Under the pieces are notes generated by a model. It saw only the letters and a list, made by a program, of their open reading frames with translations. It was not told the DNA's origin and did not search any database. From Hydrogenophaga sp. 2FB (lineage in GTDB: Bacteria > Pseudomonadota > Gammaproteobacteria > Burkholderiales > Burkholderiaceae_C): a stretch of DNA of 41,286 nucleotides. Of this stretch, positions 32,134 through 40,463 are shown in pieces. The stretch is from contig NZ_SCML01000055.1 in NCBI RefSeq assembly GCF_005503365.1, positions 1 to 41,286 of the forward strand, given 5' to 3'. Position numbers and translations under genes: made by a program. Numbering within the stretch: position 1 is the first letter of the stretch; every line of letters begins with the position of its first letter.

Positions 32134-32163
32134 TTGCGACACGAAATGCAGGTTGCGCATAAT
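32134..32163 (+). promoter_or_regulatory. Putative sigma-70 promoter of gdhA
   Basis: TTGCGA (32134-32139) and CATAAT (32158-32163) are spaced by 18 bases and lie 40 bases before the gdhA start. The -35 region overlaps the second of two GGCGTTTTG direct repeats (32105-32113 and 32128-32136, 23 bases apart), a possible activator or repressor site. A GCCCGA/TCGGGC dyad (32086-32099) stands further up. Confidence 0.5.
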
Positions 32164-32203
32164 CTCATGCACTTTTTTGAAGCATACGGTTAATGAAAAC
32201 GCA

Positions 32204-33547
32204 ATGAAATACACCTCGGCCCATCACTTCCTGGAACACGTCGCACAACAAAATCCCGGCCAACCTGAGTTCCACCAGGCCGTCTCGGAAGTGATGGAAA
32301 GCCTCTGGCCCTTCATCGCCGCCCACCCGAAATACGCCGAACACGGCCTGCTGGACCGCCTGGTCGAGCCGGAGCGCGTGGTGATGTTCCGCATTTCCTG
32401 GGTCAACGACCACGGCGACGTGCAGGTCAACCGCGGCTACCGCATCCAGCACAGCTCGGCCATCGGCCCCTACAAGGGCGGCATGCGCTTCCACCCCTCG
32501 GTGAACCTGTCGATCCTGAAATTCCTGGCCTTCGAGCAGACCTTCAAGAACGCCTTGACCACGCTGCCCATGGGCGGCGGCAAGGGCGGCTCCGACTTCG
32601 ACCCCAAGGGCAAGAGCCCCGGCGAGGTGATGCGTTTCTGCCAGGCGCTGGTGACCGAACTGTTCCGCCACATCGGCGGCGACACCGACGTACCGGCGGG
32701 CGACATCGGCGTGGGTGGGCGTGAAGTCGGCTTCATGGCCGGCATGATGAAAAAGCTCAGCAACCGCGCCGACTGCGTGTTCACCGGCAAGGGCCTGGCT
32801 TTCGGCGGCTCGCTGATCCGCCCCGAAGCCACCGGCTACGGCACGGTGTACTTCGCCGAAGAAATGCTCAAGCAACAGGGCAAGAGCTTCCAGGGCATGC
32901 GCGTGAGCGTGTCCGGCTCGGGCAACGTCGCGCAATACGCGGTGGAGAAGGCCATGGCGCTGGGCGCCAAGGTGGTCACGGTGTCCGACTCCAGCGGCAC
33001 GGTGATCGACGAAGACGGCTTCAGCCCCGCCAAGCTGGCCGAACTCATGGAAGTGAAGAACCACCTCTACGGCCGCGTGAGCGACTACGCGGCGCGCACG
33101 AAGACGCGCTTCGAAGCCGGCAAGACCCCGTGGGCGGTGCCGGTGGACGTGGCCCTGCCCTGCGCCACGCAAAACGAGCTCAATGCGGAAGACGCCGCCA
33201 TGCTGATCAAGAACGGCGTGATCTGCGTGGCCGAGGGCGCCAACATGCCCACCACCATGGAAGCCGTCACGCGCTTCGAGCAGGCCGGCGTGCTGTACGC
33301 CCCCGGCAAGGCCAGCAACGCCGGTGGCGTGGCCACCTCGGGCCTGGAGATGAGCCAGAACGCGATGCGCCTGTCCTGGCCGCGCGACGAGGTCGATGCG
33401 CGCCTGCACACCATCATGACCGGCATCCACGAAGCCTGCCTGCAACACGGCCGCCGCGCCGATGGCACGGTGAGCTACGTGGACGGCGCGAACATCGCCG
33501 GTTTCGTGAAAGTGGCCGACGCGATGTTGGCGCAGGGTGTCATCTGA
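32204..33547 (+). CDS. gdhA: Glutamate dehydrogenase, NADP-type
   Basis: The enzyme converts 2-oxoglutarate, ammonia and NAD(P)H to glutamate. The length of 447 residues equals that of E. coli GdhA. Landmarks: QVNRGYRIQHSSAIGPYKGGMRFHPSVN, the substrate-binding lysine stretch LPMGGGKGGSDFDPKGKS, DVPAGDIGVGGREVGFMAGMMKKL, TGKGLAFGGSLIRPEATGYG, the nucleotide-binding GSGNVAQYAVEKAM and EGANMPTT. ATG 32204 is chosen as it starts the family N-terminus; no clear ribosome-binding site precedes it, and a 4-codon ATG frame (32193-32207) overlaps the start. It follows mutL after 146 bases that hold a promoter-like pair, so it is transcribed on its own. Confidence 0.95.
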   Translation: MKYTSAHHFLEHVAQQNPGQPEFHQAVSEVMESLWPFIAAHPKYAEHGLLDRLVEPERVVMFRISWVNDHGDVQVNRGYRIQHSSAIGPYKGGMRFHPSVNLSILKFLAFEQTFKNALTTLPMGGGKGGSDFDPKGKSPGEVMRFCQALVTELFRHIGGDTDVPAGDIGVGGREVGFMAGMMKKLSNRADCVFTGKGLAFGGSLIRPEATGYGTVYFAEEMLKQQGKSFQGMRVSVSGSGNVAQYAVEKAMALGAKVVTVSDSSGTVIDEDGFSPAKLAELMEVKNHLYGRVSDYAARTKTRFEAGKTPWAVPVDVALPCATQNELNAEDAAMLIKNGVICVAEGANMPTTMEAVTRFEQAGVLYAPGKASNAGGVATSGLEMSQNAMRLSWPRDEVDARLHTIMTGIHEACLQHGRRADGTVSYVDGANIAGFVKVADAMLAQGVI

Positions 33548-33568
33548 GTCTTGAAGCAGACGCGCGGC

Positions 33569-33574
33569 TAGACT
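33569..33574 (+). promoter_or_regulatory. Putative -10 box of the M23 peptidase gene
   Basis: TAGACT lies exactly 6 bases before the ATG at 33581 with no Shine-Dalgarno sequence. The layout is the same as for the AEC and mutL genes, so a leaderless transcript is likely. The gap to gdhA is only 33 bases. Confidence 0.35.
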
Positions 33575-33580
33575 GACCGC

Positions 33581-34474
33581 ATGCCTGTCAGTCCCATCCA
33601 GCACCTCCCTGCTCCCCTGCCGCGCCGCACGTTCCTGTTCGGCGCGGCAGCGTCTCTCGCCCTGCCGGCGCTGCCTGTCGGCGCGGCCCGTTCCCCCGCC
33701 CACACGGCACCGCCCGGTGTTCGCCCGCGCGCCTTGCCCGTACCCGGCGGCGTCGCCCGGCTCTCGCTGGGCCCGGCGGCCACGCGCCCGGTGGCACTTC
33801 AGAACGACGTCCGCCTGCTCGTGCTCGGCGACCCGATCGAATGGACCGCGCTGGTCGGCATTCCCCTGAGCGCCGAGCCGGGTGAGGCCCATATCACCGT
33901 CACGCAGTCCGGCGAAACGCGGAACATGGCCTATACGGTCACGCCCAAGCGCTACGCCGAACAGCGGCTCAAGGTCGCGCCCGGCACGGTGGACCTCTCT
34001 GCCGAGGACGAGGCGCGCTACAACCGCGAGCGCGCGCACCTGGCCACGGTCATGGCCACCTTCAGCGAAGCGCCACCGACCTCGCACGATCTGGTGATGC
34101 GCGCGCCAGTCGCGGGCCGTCGCTCGGGCTCCTTCGGTTTGCGGCGCGTGTTCAACGGGCAGTCGCGCAATCCGCACAGTGGCATGGACATCGCGGCCCC
34201 CACCGGCACGCCCGTGCGCGCACCCCTGGCGGGCCGCGTGATCGACACCGGCGACTACTTCTTCAACGGCAACACGGTCTGGCTCGACCACGGCAGCGGC
34301 CTGCTCACGATGGTCTGCCACCTGAGCGCGATCGACGTGAAACCCGGCGACACGGTCCGGGCCGGGGACGTTTTCTGCGCCGTGGGCGCCACGGGACGCG
34401 TGACGGGGCCGCACCTGCATTGGTCGGTGATGCTGAACCGCGCGATGGTGGACCCAGCCCTGTTTCTCGCCTGA
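33581..34474 (+). CDS. M23 family metallopeptidase (LytM-type)
   Basis: This 297-residue exported protein has a twin-arginine-like signal (PRRTFLFGAAASLALPALPVGA). The N-terminal region (about 55-125) is a strand-rich domain, and the M23 domain lies at 170-297. Zinc ligands are H199 and D203 (HSGMD) and H280 in GPHLHW, with H247 (VCHLS) catalytic. All key residues are present, so it should be an active peptidoglycan endopeptidase and not an EnvC/NlpD-like activator. The insert FGLRRVFNGQSRNPHSGMD is characteristic of the group. It lies 33 bases after gdhA and probably has its own leaderless start. Confidence 0.9.
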   Translation: MPVSPIQHLPAPLPRRTFLFGAAASLALPALPVGAARSPAHTAPPGVRPRALPVPGGVARLSLGPAATRPVALQNDVRLLVLGDPIEWTALVGIPLSAEPGEAHITVTQSGETRNMAYTVTPKRYAEQRLKVAPGTVDLSAEDEARYNRERAHLATVMATFSEAPPTSHDLVMRAPVAGRRSGSFGLRRVFNGQSRNPHSGMDIAAPTGTPVRAPLAGRVIDTGDYFFNGNTVWLDHGSGLLTMVCHLSAIDVKPGDTVRAGDVFCAVGATGRVTGPHLHWSVMLNRAMVDPALFLA

Positions 34475-34572
34475 ACGCCTGTTACCTCGCGTGACACAAC
34501 GCGGTGGCATGGAACCTGCACAGGGAAAACCCCTGCTGAACTTTTCCCGGTTCAGGTGCATCCATCACCGCC

Positions 34573-35451
34573 ATGAGCCGTCTTTTTGTCGCTTTGTTCA
34601 CCGCCCTGGCCCTGATGGCCGGTTGCGCCACATTGGACGAGAAGCAACGGGTCTGGATCTTCCAGCCGTCCGACCGCACCTGGGCCGGCGGCCTCAGCGC
34701 CGCCGAGGGCATGGAAGACGTCTGGATCGATTTCAACTCCCCCAAGACCGACAAGCCCGTGAAGCTGCACGGCCTGTGGGCCGCGCACGCGAACTTTGAA
34801 CAGCGCAAGGACGCCCCCGTGCTGCTCTACCTGCACGGCGCGCGATTCAACGTCACCGGTTCGGCCTTCCGCGCCCGCCGCATGGAAGAGCTGGGCTTCT
34901 CGGTGCTGGCCATCGACTACCGCGGCTTTGGCAAGAGCACGAACGAACTGCCGTCGGAAACCACGGCTTACGAAGACGCCCGCGCCGCCTGGGACTGGCT
35001 GGGCGAAAAATACCCGGGGCGCCCGCGTTACATCTTCGGACACTCGCTGGGCGGCGCGATCGCCATCGAACTCGCGGCCGCGGTGAACGACGAAGCCGGC
35101 ACCGTGGTCGAAGGCACCTTCACCTCCATCCCCGACGTGGTCAGCACCTTCAAGTGGGGCTGGCTGCCGATCTCGCTGCTGATCACCCAGCGCTTCGAGG
35201 CCGTCAAGCGCGTGGCCGAAATCGGCTCGCCGCTGCTGGTGGTGCACGGCGGCGAGGACCGCCTGATCCAGCCCGAACTCGGGCGCAAGTTGTACAACGC
35301 GGCCCAGGGCCGCAAGGCCTTCGTGCTGGTGGAAGGCGGCTCGCACCACAACACCAACTCGGTCGGACAGGCGCAGTACCGCGCAGCGCTCACCAGCCTG
35401 TTCGGCCTGCGCGACGACAGCACGCAAGCCGTGAAGCTGGTCCAGCAGTAA
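34573..35451 (+). CDS. Alpha/beta-hydrolase lipoprotein
   Basis: This 292-residue predicted lipoprotein has lipobox ALMAGC with acylated Cys18. The hydrolase fold shows LLYLHGARFN (oxyanion region, about 84-93), FSVLAIDYRGFGKS, the nucleophile Ser158 in FGHSLGGAIA, Asp229 in VVHGGEDRLI and His258/259 in EGGSHHN. It resembles the ABHD13/YfhR group of peptidase-like hydrolases without known substrate. Membrane anchoring puts the active site in the periplasm. No close ribosome-binding site was seen, and the 98 bases before it show no clear regulatory element. It converges with the serine hydrolase. Confidence 0.83.
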   Translation: MSRLFVALFTALALMAGCATLDEKQRVWIFQPSDRTWAGGLSAAEGMEDVWIDFNSPKTDKPVKLHGLWAAHANFEQRKDAPVLLYLHGARFNVTGSAFRARRMEELGFSVLAIDYRGFGKSTNELPSETTAYEDARAAWDWLGEKYPGRPRYIFGHSLGGAIAIELAAAVNDEAGTVVEGTFTSIPDVVSTFKWGWLPISLLITQRFEAVKRVAEIGSPLLVVHGGEDRLIQPELGRKLYNAAQGRKAFVLVEGGSHHNTNSVGQAQYRAALTSLFGLRDDSTQAVKLVQQ

Positions 35452-35475
35452 AGCCCCACGCCGCGCGGCGGGCGC

Positions 35476-36783
35476 TCAATGCTGCACCGCCTGGGCCAGC
35501 GCCGCCCAGGCCTTCAGGTTCAAGGGCATCGTGGCCGCCGCCGCCGCGATCGGGTGCGACGACAGTTTCACCACCACCATCTCGGCCTTGGGGTTGATGT
35601 GGATGAACTGGTTGTGCACGCCGGCCGCTTCCCACGCGCCATCGGCGTTGTGCAACGCCCACCACTGGTTGCGGTAGCTGTAGCCGGCGCGCGCCTGCTG
35701 GCCCGGCGCCTTGGCGAACTTGTCGCGGTCGCCGCCGCGCGCGGTGTCTTCGATCACGTCGCGGGCCAGGATGCGCTGGCCGTTGAACTCGCCGCCACGG
35801 CGCAGCATCTCGCCAAAGCGCGCGAGGTCACGCAGCGTGGCGCTCATGCCCGAGCCCTGCAGCGGCGTGCCCACGGCGTCCACCATCACGCTCGCGTCCT
35901 CCTCCGCGCCCAGCTTCTGCCAGATGCGTTCGCTCAACAGGTCGGTGAAATGCTGCCCCGTCACGCGCGAGACGATCCAGCCCAACACCTCGGAGTGCAC
36001 CGTGCGGTAGACAAAGGCGTCGCCGTGCTCGCCTTCCTTCTTCAGCGTCTTGAGGAAGCTGTAGATGTCCTTCGGGCCGGTGTAGGTGGCCGGCGCGGGC
36101 AGCATGCCGCTGGAGAACAGGTACGGGAACACCTCGGTCGTGGGGTCGGTGTAGACCTCGCGGTAGCGCACCGCGCCGGTCATGTCCATCACCTGGCGCA
36201 CGCTCATGTCGTCCCAGGCACTGCCCGCGAGTTCGGGCACGTACTGCGTCACGCGCGCATTCGGGTCGATCCTGCCTTCGTGCGCGAGCTGCGCGGCCAG
36301 CAGGCCGGTGAAGCTCTTGGTGATGGAGAACAGCAGGTGCGGCGTCTCGGGTTTCATGTTGCGGTAGCGCTCGTAGACCACGCGGCCGCGGTGCAGCACG
36401 ATCAGCGCGTCGGTGTAGGTGTTGCGCTGCCACTCGGCGACGGTGGTGCGCCCACCCTTGTCGTCGGCGAAAGCCCAGTCGTCCAGGTTCTTCTCGCGGC
36501 GCGGCAGCACGACCACCGGCGCGGGGCCGCGGCGGATGTTGCGCGTGGGGAGCAACTCGCGCACGTGCTGCAGCGACCACGTCATCTGCGGGTAACGCGT
36601 GCGGTTGCTGTTGTCCACCAGCTTGTCGGGCGCGGGCGGAAAGCTCTCCATGTAACCCAGCTTGTCGAGCAGCACGCTGTCGGGTGGCGGCAGTTGCGGG
36701 GCCTGGGCCCAGGCGGCGGGCAGCGCCAGCAGCAGGCCGCAGAGCGCGGCGGTGGTGAATCGAACGCGGTGGCGCACGGGCAT
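35476..36783 (-). CDS. Exported serine hydrolase (beta-lactamase class C family)
   Basis: This 435-residue protein has a signal peptide (FTTAALCGLLLALPAAWAQA). The class C/DD-peptidase-like fold carries S-x-x-K at S153-K156 (FSITKS) and a Tyr motif at Y259 (FVYRTVHSEVLGW), like the esterase or 6-aminohexanoate-dimer hydrolase branch (Y-[SR]-x-V) instead of the Y-x-N of beta-lactamases. WEAAGVHNQFIHINP near the C-terminus supplies the third element. It is likely an esterase or amidase and not a resistance enzyme. AGGAG lies 8 bases before the ATG. It is divergent from a winged-helix/TPR regulator across 63 bases. Confidence 0.87.
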   Translation of the reverse strand: MPVRHRVRFTTAALCGLLLALPAAWAQAPQLPPPDSVLLDKLGYMESFPPAPDKLVDNSNRTRYPQMTWSLQHVRELLPTRNIRRGPAPVVVLPRREKNLDDWAFADDKGGRTTVAEWQRNTYTDALIVLHRGRVVYERYRNMKPETPHLLFSITKSFTGLLAAQLAHEGRIDPNARVTQYVPELAGSAWDDMSVRQVMDMTGAVRYREVYTDPTTEVFPYLFSSGMLPAPATYTGPKDIYSFLKTLKKEGEHGDAFVYRTVHSEVLGWIVSRVTGQHFTDLLSERIWQKLGAEEDASVMVDAVGTPLQGSGMSATLRDLARFGEMLRRGGEFNGQRILARDVIEDTARGGDRDKFAKAPGQQARAGYSYRNQWWALHNADGAWEAAGVHNQFIHINPKAEMVVVKLSSHPIAAAAATMPLNLKAWAALAQAVQH

Positions 36784-36846
36784 GGTCTTGTCTCCTGTTG
36801 TGGTTCGGGAATACCGGGGTCTCGCAACGGGCAAGTTACCGGGACA

Positions 36847-38220
36847 ATGGCGCGCAATCTTGATGAGAACCTGATGCCCAGTCCCGCACGCGACGACGAC
36901 GACGAAGCGCCACCCGGCACCAGCCCTGCCCAGCTGGGCTACACCGCCGACGACGATGGCGACGTGTGCCACCACGGCCGCCCGCTCGCGCTGCCACCCA
37001 AGGAGCGCGCCGTGCTGCACCTGCTGCTGCGGCAGTGGCCGCGCACCGTGCCCAAGGAAGCGTTCGCGCGCCAGGTGTGGGCCGGCCAGGCCATGTCGGA
37101 CGAAAGCCTGGCGCGCTGCATCGCGCAACTGCGCCAGGCCCTGCCACCTGCCACGGGCCTGGCCTTGCGCGCGGAGTACCGGCGCGGCTACCGGCTGCAC
37201 GTGGCGGCGCACGAGCCCGCCCCCCAGGCACCCCCAGCGCCGGCGCACTGGCGGCTGGTGCACGCGGCCATGGCGCCGCCGCACCAGGTCGAAACGCTCA
37301 CGCACGCGCGCCAGCTCGTACAGCAGCGCACCGCCGCCTCGCTCGCGCGCGCCGAAGGCCTGCTGCGTGCGCTGATCGACGAAGCGCCGGACTACCCCGC
37401 CGCCCAGCTCGCCCTGGCCGAGTGCCTCGCGGCCACCGTGAGCTGTGGCCTGGCGGTGCGGCGCGAGCGCATCGACGAAGCGCTCGCGCACCTGGGCCGC
37501 GTGCAAGCCCATGCACCGCAGATGCCCGGCCTGCTGGCCGAAACGGCCCACCTGCTCGACTGCGCATGGCGCTTCGAAGACGCCGCCGCATTGCACGCAC
37601 GCGCGCTGGCCAGTTCGCCGCTGGACGCCGCCACGCACTACTACCGCGGCTGGCACCTGCTGGCCACCGACCGGCCGCGCGAGGCCGTGCAGGCGCTGGA
37701 ACAGGCCCTGCGCTTGAACCCCTTCTCGGTCTACATGGCGATCCTGCTGGCGCGCGCACTCGCCACCGCGGGAGATCACGAAGCCGCGCTGGCACGCGCG
37801 CAGCGCACGCGCGAGAACGCGCCCGAACACCGCGCGGCCGCGCTGCACCTGCTCGGCGTTCAGGCGCTGGTTGCACCGTCGCCCACGCTGGCATCACAAG
37901 CGCTGGCGATGTTGTCGGACCCGGCATCGTGGGTGTTCGCGGCGTCCACGCTGGGCTACGTGCTCGCGCGTTGCGGCGAAGCCGGGGCGGCCATGCGCGT
38001 GATAGCCGGCACGGACCCGGGCAACCCCAGCGAGCAGGCCACGCATGCCGCGGCTCTCACGCTGTTGGGTCGCCGCGACGAAGCGCTGGACCGACTGGAA
38101 CGCGCAGCCGTAGAAGGCTGCGGCCACCTGCCGCTGGTGCTGCTCGCCACCGAGAACCACAGCCTGCGCGCCGACCCGCGCTGGCCCGCCGTGGCCGCGC
38201 GCGTCTGGCCACCGCGTTAG
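36847..38220 (+). CDS. Winged-helix (OmpR/HilA-type) regulator with TPR-like repeats
   Basis: This 457-residue protein has no signal peptide or receiver domain. A DNA-binding winged helix of the Trans_reg_C type is at about 30-115 (LPPKERAVLHLLLRQWPRTVPKEAFARQVWAGQAMSDESLARCIAQLRQAL, then RAEYRRGYRLHV). The rest (about 155-450) is a TPR-like helical array, for example YPAAQLALAECLAATV and THYYRGWHLLATDRPREAVQALEQALRLNP. This domain order is that of HilA- and CadC-type soluble activators. A second ATG at 36874 is possible. The divergent serine hydrolase is its most likely target, but the TPR ligand is unknown. A transporter follows 24 bases later. Confidence 0.8.
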   Translation: MARNLDENLMPSPARDDDDEAPPGTSPAQLGYTADDDGDVCHHGRPLALPPKERAVLHLLLRQWPRTVPKEAFARQVWAGQAMSDESLARCIAQLRQALPPATGLALRAEYRRGYRLHVAAHEPAPQAPPAPAHWRLVHAAMAPPHQVETLTHARQLVQQRTAASLARAEGLLRALIDEAPDYPAAQLALAECLAATVSCGLAVRRERIDEALAHLGRVQAHAPQMPGLLAETAHLLDCAWRFEDAAALHARALASSPLDAATHYYRGWHLLATDRPREAVQALEQALRLNPFSVYMAILLARALATAGDHEAALARAQRTRENAPEHRAAALHLLGVQALVAPSPTLASQALAMLSDPASWVFAASTLGYVLARCGEAGAAMRVIAGTDPGNPSEQATHAAALTLLGRRDEALDRLERAAVEGCGHLPLVLLATENHSLRADPRWPAVAARVWPPR

Positions 38221-38244
38221 GGACGTTCTGCTACCCTCGACCGG

Positions 38245-39498
38245 ATGCCCGCCCCGCCCCCCACTTCCGCCATGTCGCCCGGCCTGATCGTGCTGGTGCT
38301 CTCGTTGCTGCTGGGCCTGCAGCCCATCGCGACCGACCTGTACCTGCCCGCGCTGCCCGCGCTCACCGCCGGCTTTGGCGCGCCCATGTCGCAGGCGCAG
38401 CTCACGCTCACGGCCTTGCTGCTGTCCTTCGGTGTGTCGCAACTGGTGTGGGGGCCGCTGTCCGACCGCTTCGGCCGCCGGCCGGTGCTGATCGTGGGTC
38501 TGTCCGCTTTCGTCGCCGCCTCGGTGTGCGCCACCTTCGCCGCGACGATGGAGCAGCTCATCGTCTGGCGCGCCATCCAGGGCGTGGCCATGGGCGCGGG
38601 CGTGATGTGCGCTCGCGCCATCGTGCGCGACCTGTACGCACCCACCGACGGCGCGCGCGTCATGTCCAAGGGCCTCACCGGTTTGGGCCTGATCGCCTGC
38701 ACCGCATCGCCCGTGGGCGGTCTGCTGGCCGACTTGTTCGGCTGGCGCATCTCGCTGTTGGCGCTCGCGGTGTTCGGCGCCCTCGCGCTGGCCGTGGTCG
38801 TCTGGCGTTTTGAAGAAACGCTGGCGCAGAAAAACCCGCGCGCGCTCGAACCGCGGACCTTGTTCAGCAACTGGGTGCAGATCGCGCGCCACCCGACGTT
38901 CTGGGCCTTTGCGCTGCTGTCGACCGCGTCGTACGGCGGGCTGTTCACCTTCCTCGCGGCCTCGTCCTTCGTGTTCATCCGCGTGCTCGGCGTGTCCACC
39001 ACGGTCTATGGCCTGTTGATGTTCAGCATGTCGCTGGTCTACATCATGGGCACCTTCCTCTGCCGCTACCTGCTGCCACGCCACGGGCTGCGGCGCACGG
39101 TGGCCATCGCCGGTGTCATGACGCTCACGGCCGGCACCACCATGGGCGTGCTCGGGCTGCTGGGCCTGCACAAGGTGTGGGCCATTCTGTTGCCGTTCTG
39201 GTTGTTCATGCTGGCCCATGGCGTGCACCAGCCGTGCGGGCAGAGTGGCGCGGTCGGCCCGTTTCCGCAGGCCGCGGGCGCAGCCTCTGCGCTCAGCGGT
39301 TTTCTGTCGATGGCGGCCGCCTTCGCCATGGGGGGCTGGCTCGGCATCAGCCTGGCCGGCGCCGACAGCGTGCTGCCCCTGACCAACGGCGTGTGGTTCT
39401 GGAGCGTGGTCATCGCCGCCGTCGCGTGGACGCTGGTGCAGCGCCACGGTGAATCCCACGGCGCGCCCCAGCGCCTCGCGGCGGCCGATACCCCGTGA
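38245..39498 (+). CDS. Bcr/CflA-type multidrug efflux MFS transporter
   Basis: This 417-residue major facilitator protein has twelve hydrophobic segments. Marks of the Bcr/CflA (DHA1) group are TDLYLPALPALTAGFG in the first loop, motif A GPLSDRFGRRPVLIVG and the motif-C-like GLGLIACTASPVGGLLADLFGWR. It should export drugs or small metabolites by proton antiport. TACCCT lies 7 bases before the ATG and there is no Shine-Dalgarno sequence, so a leaderless start is possible. Its stop overlaps the miaA GTG (GTGA), so transcription reaches miaA and the following ATPase gene. Confidence 0.88.
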   Translation: MPAPPPTSAMSPGLIVLVLSLLLGLQPIATDLYLPALPALTAGFGAPMSQAQLTLTALLLSFGVSQLVWGPLSDRFGRRPVLIVGLSAFVAASVCATFAATMEQLIVWRAIQGVAMGAGVMCARAIVRDLYAPTDGARVMSKGLTGLGLIACTASPVGGLLADLFGWRISLLALAVFGALALAVVVWRFEETLAQKNPRALEPRTLFSNWVQIARHPTFWAFALLSTASYGGLFTFLAASSFVFIRVLGVSTTVYGLLMFSMSLVYIMGTFLCRYLLPRHGLRRTVAIAGVMTLTAGTTMGVLGLLGLHKVWAILLPFWLFMLAHGVHQPCGQSGAVGPFPQAAGAASALSGFLSMAAAFAMGGWLGISLAGADSVLPLTNGVWFWSVVIAAVAWTLVQRHGESHGAPQRLAAADTP

Positions 39499-40463
39499 AG
39501 CCGATACCCCGTTGCATCGCCCTGGCCGGCCCGACGGCCAGCGGCAAGAGCGCCGCTTCGATGGCCATCGCGCAGCGCTGGCCGGTGGAGATCATCAGCG
39601 TCGACTCGGCCCTGGTCTACTGCGGCATGGACATCGGCAGCGCCAAGCCGAGCGCGGCCGAGCGCGCGCTCGTGCCGCACCACCTGATCGACATCCTCGA
39701 CCCGCTGCAGAGCTACAACGCGGCCGACTTCGTGCGCGACACGCTCCGCCTGGTGGACGAGATTGCCGCGCGCGGGCGCACCGCGCTGCTGGTGGGCGGC
39801 ACCATGCTGTACTTCAAGGCGCTGCTGGTGGGCCTGGACGACATGCCCCAAGCCGATGCCGCCGTGCGTGAGCGCATCGAAGCGCGCGCGCGCGAACACG
39901 GCTGGCCCGCGCTGCACGCCGAGCTCGCGCGCCTGGACCCGACCACCGCCGCGCGCCTGCCGCCCAACGACGCACAACGCATCCAGCGCGCACTGGAGGT
40001 GGTCGAAGTGTCGGGCCGACCGATCTCCAGCTTCCAGACCGGGCGCACCCACAACCCGGCCAGCCCGCTCGCGCCCGAGCACCTGATCTCGCTGGAGCCG
40101 CACGACCGTGCCTGGCTGCACGCGCGCATCGCTCAGCGATTCGACGACATGCTGGCCGCCGGTTTTCTCGACGAGGTGCGCACCCTGCGCGCGCGCGGCG
40201 ATCTTTCCACCGAACTGCCTTCCATGCGCTGCGTGGGCTACCGCCAGGCGTGGGATTTGATGGCCGCGCACGGCGATGCGCTCACGCCCGAGCTGCTCGA
40301 CGACCTGCGCACCCTCGGCACCGCCGCCACGCGCCAGCTCGGCAAGCGCCAGCTCACCTGGCTGCGCTCGATGCCGCAGCGCCGCGTGATCGCCTGCGAC
40401 GCACCCGATGCGCTGGTGCAGGTGCTGCACACCGTGGAGCACCTACTGGGTCCACCCGCATGA
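39495..40463 (+). CDS. miaA: tRNA dimethylallyltransferase MiaA
   Basis: MiaA transfers a dimethylallyl group to A37 of tRNAs reading UNN codons. The 322 residues fit the family. The P-loop GPTASGKS is at 12-19, and VDSALVYCGMDIGSAKPSAAERA, PHHLIDILDP, LLVGGTMLYFKALLVGLDDMP and LPSMRCVGYRQAWD follow as usual. The start is GTG at 39495, overlapping the transporter stop; the translation begins with the normal PRCIALAGPTASGKS. It is in the middle of a three-gene overlapping run. Its usual neighbours mutL and hfq are not adjacent; mutL lies about 7 kb upstream. Confidence 0.95.
   Translation: MKPIPRCIALAGPTASGKSAASMAIAQRWPVEIISVDSALVYCGMDIGSAKPSAAERALVPHHLIDILDPLQSYNAADFVRDTLRLVDEIAARGRTALLVGGTMLYFKALLVGLDDMPQADAAVRERIEARAREHGWPALHAELARLDPTTAARLPPNDAQRIQRALEVVEVSGRPISSFQTGRTHNPASPLAPEHLISLEPHDRAWLHARIAQRFDDMLAAGFLDEVRTLRARGDLSTELPSMRCVGYRQAWDLMAAHGDALTPELLDDLRTLGTAATRQLGKRQLTWLRSMPQRRVIACDAPDALVQVLHTVEHLLGPPA

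Noticed and set aside
32193..32207. Four-codon frame overlapping the gdhA start as a leader peptide
   Set aside because: It has no ribosome site and no attenuator-like hairpins follow; chance occurrence is likely.
32165..34561. Long leftward open frame antisense to gdhA and the M23 gene
   Set aside because: High G+C produces open antisense frames; the composition is His/Arg/Gly/Ala-rich, there is no recognisable domain, and the opposite strand has certain genes.
35476..36783. Beta-lactamase resistance gene
   Set aside because: It has S-x-x-K but the Tyr motif is of the esterase/amidase branch and not Y-x-N, so a resistance role is not supported.
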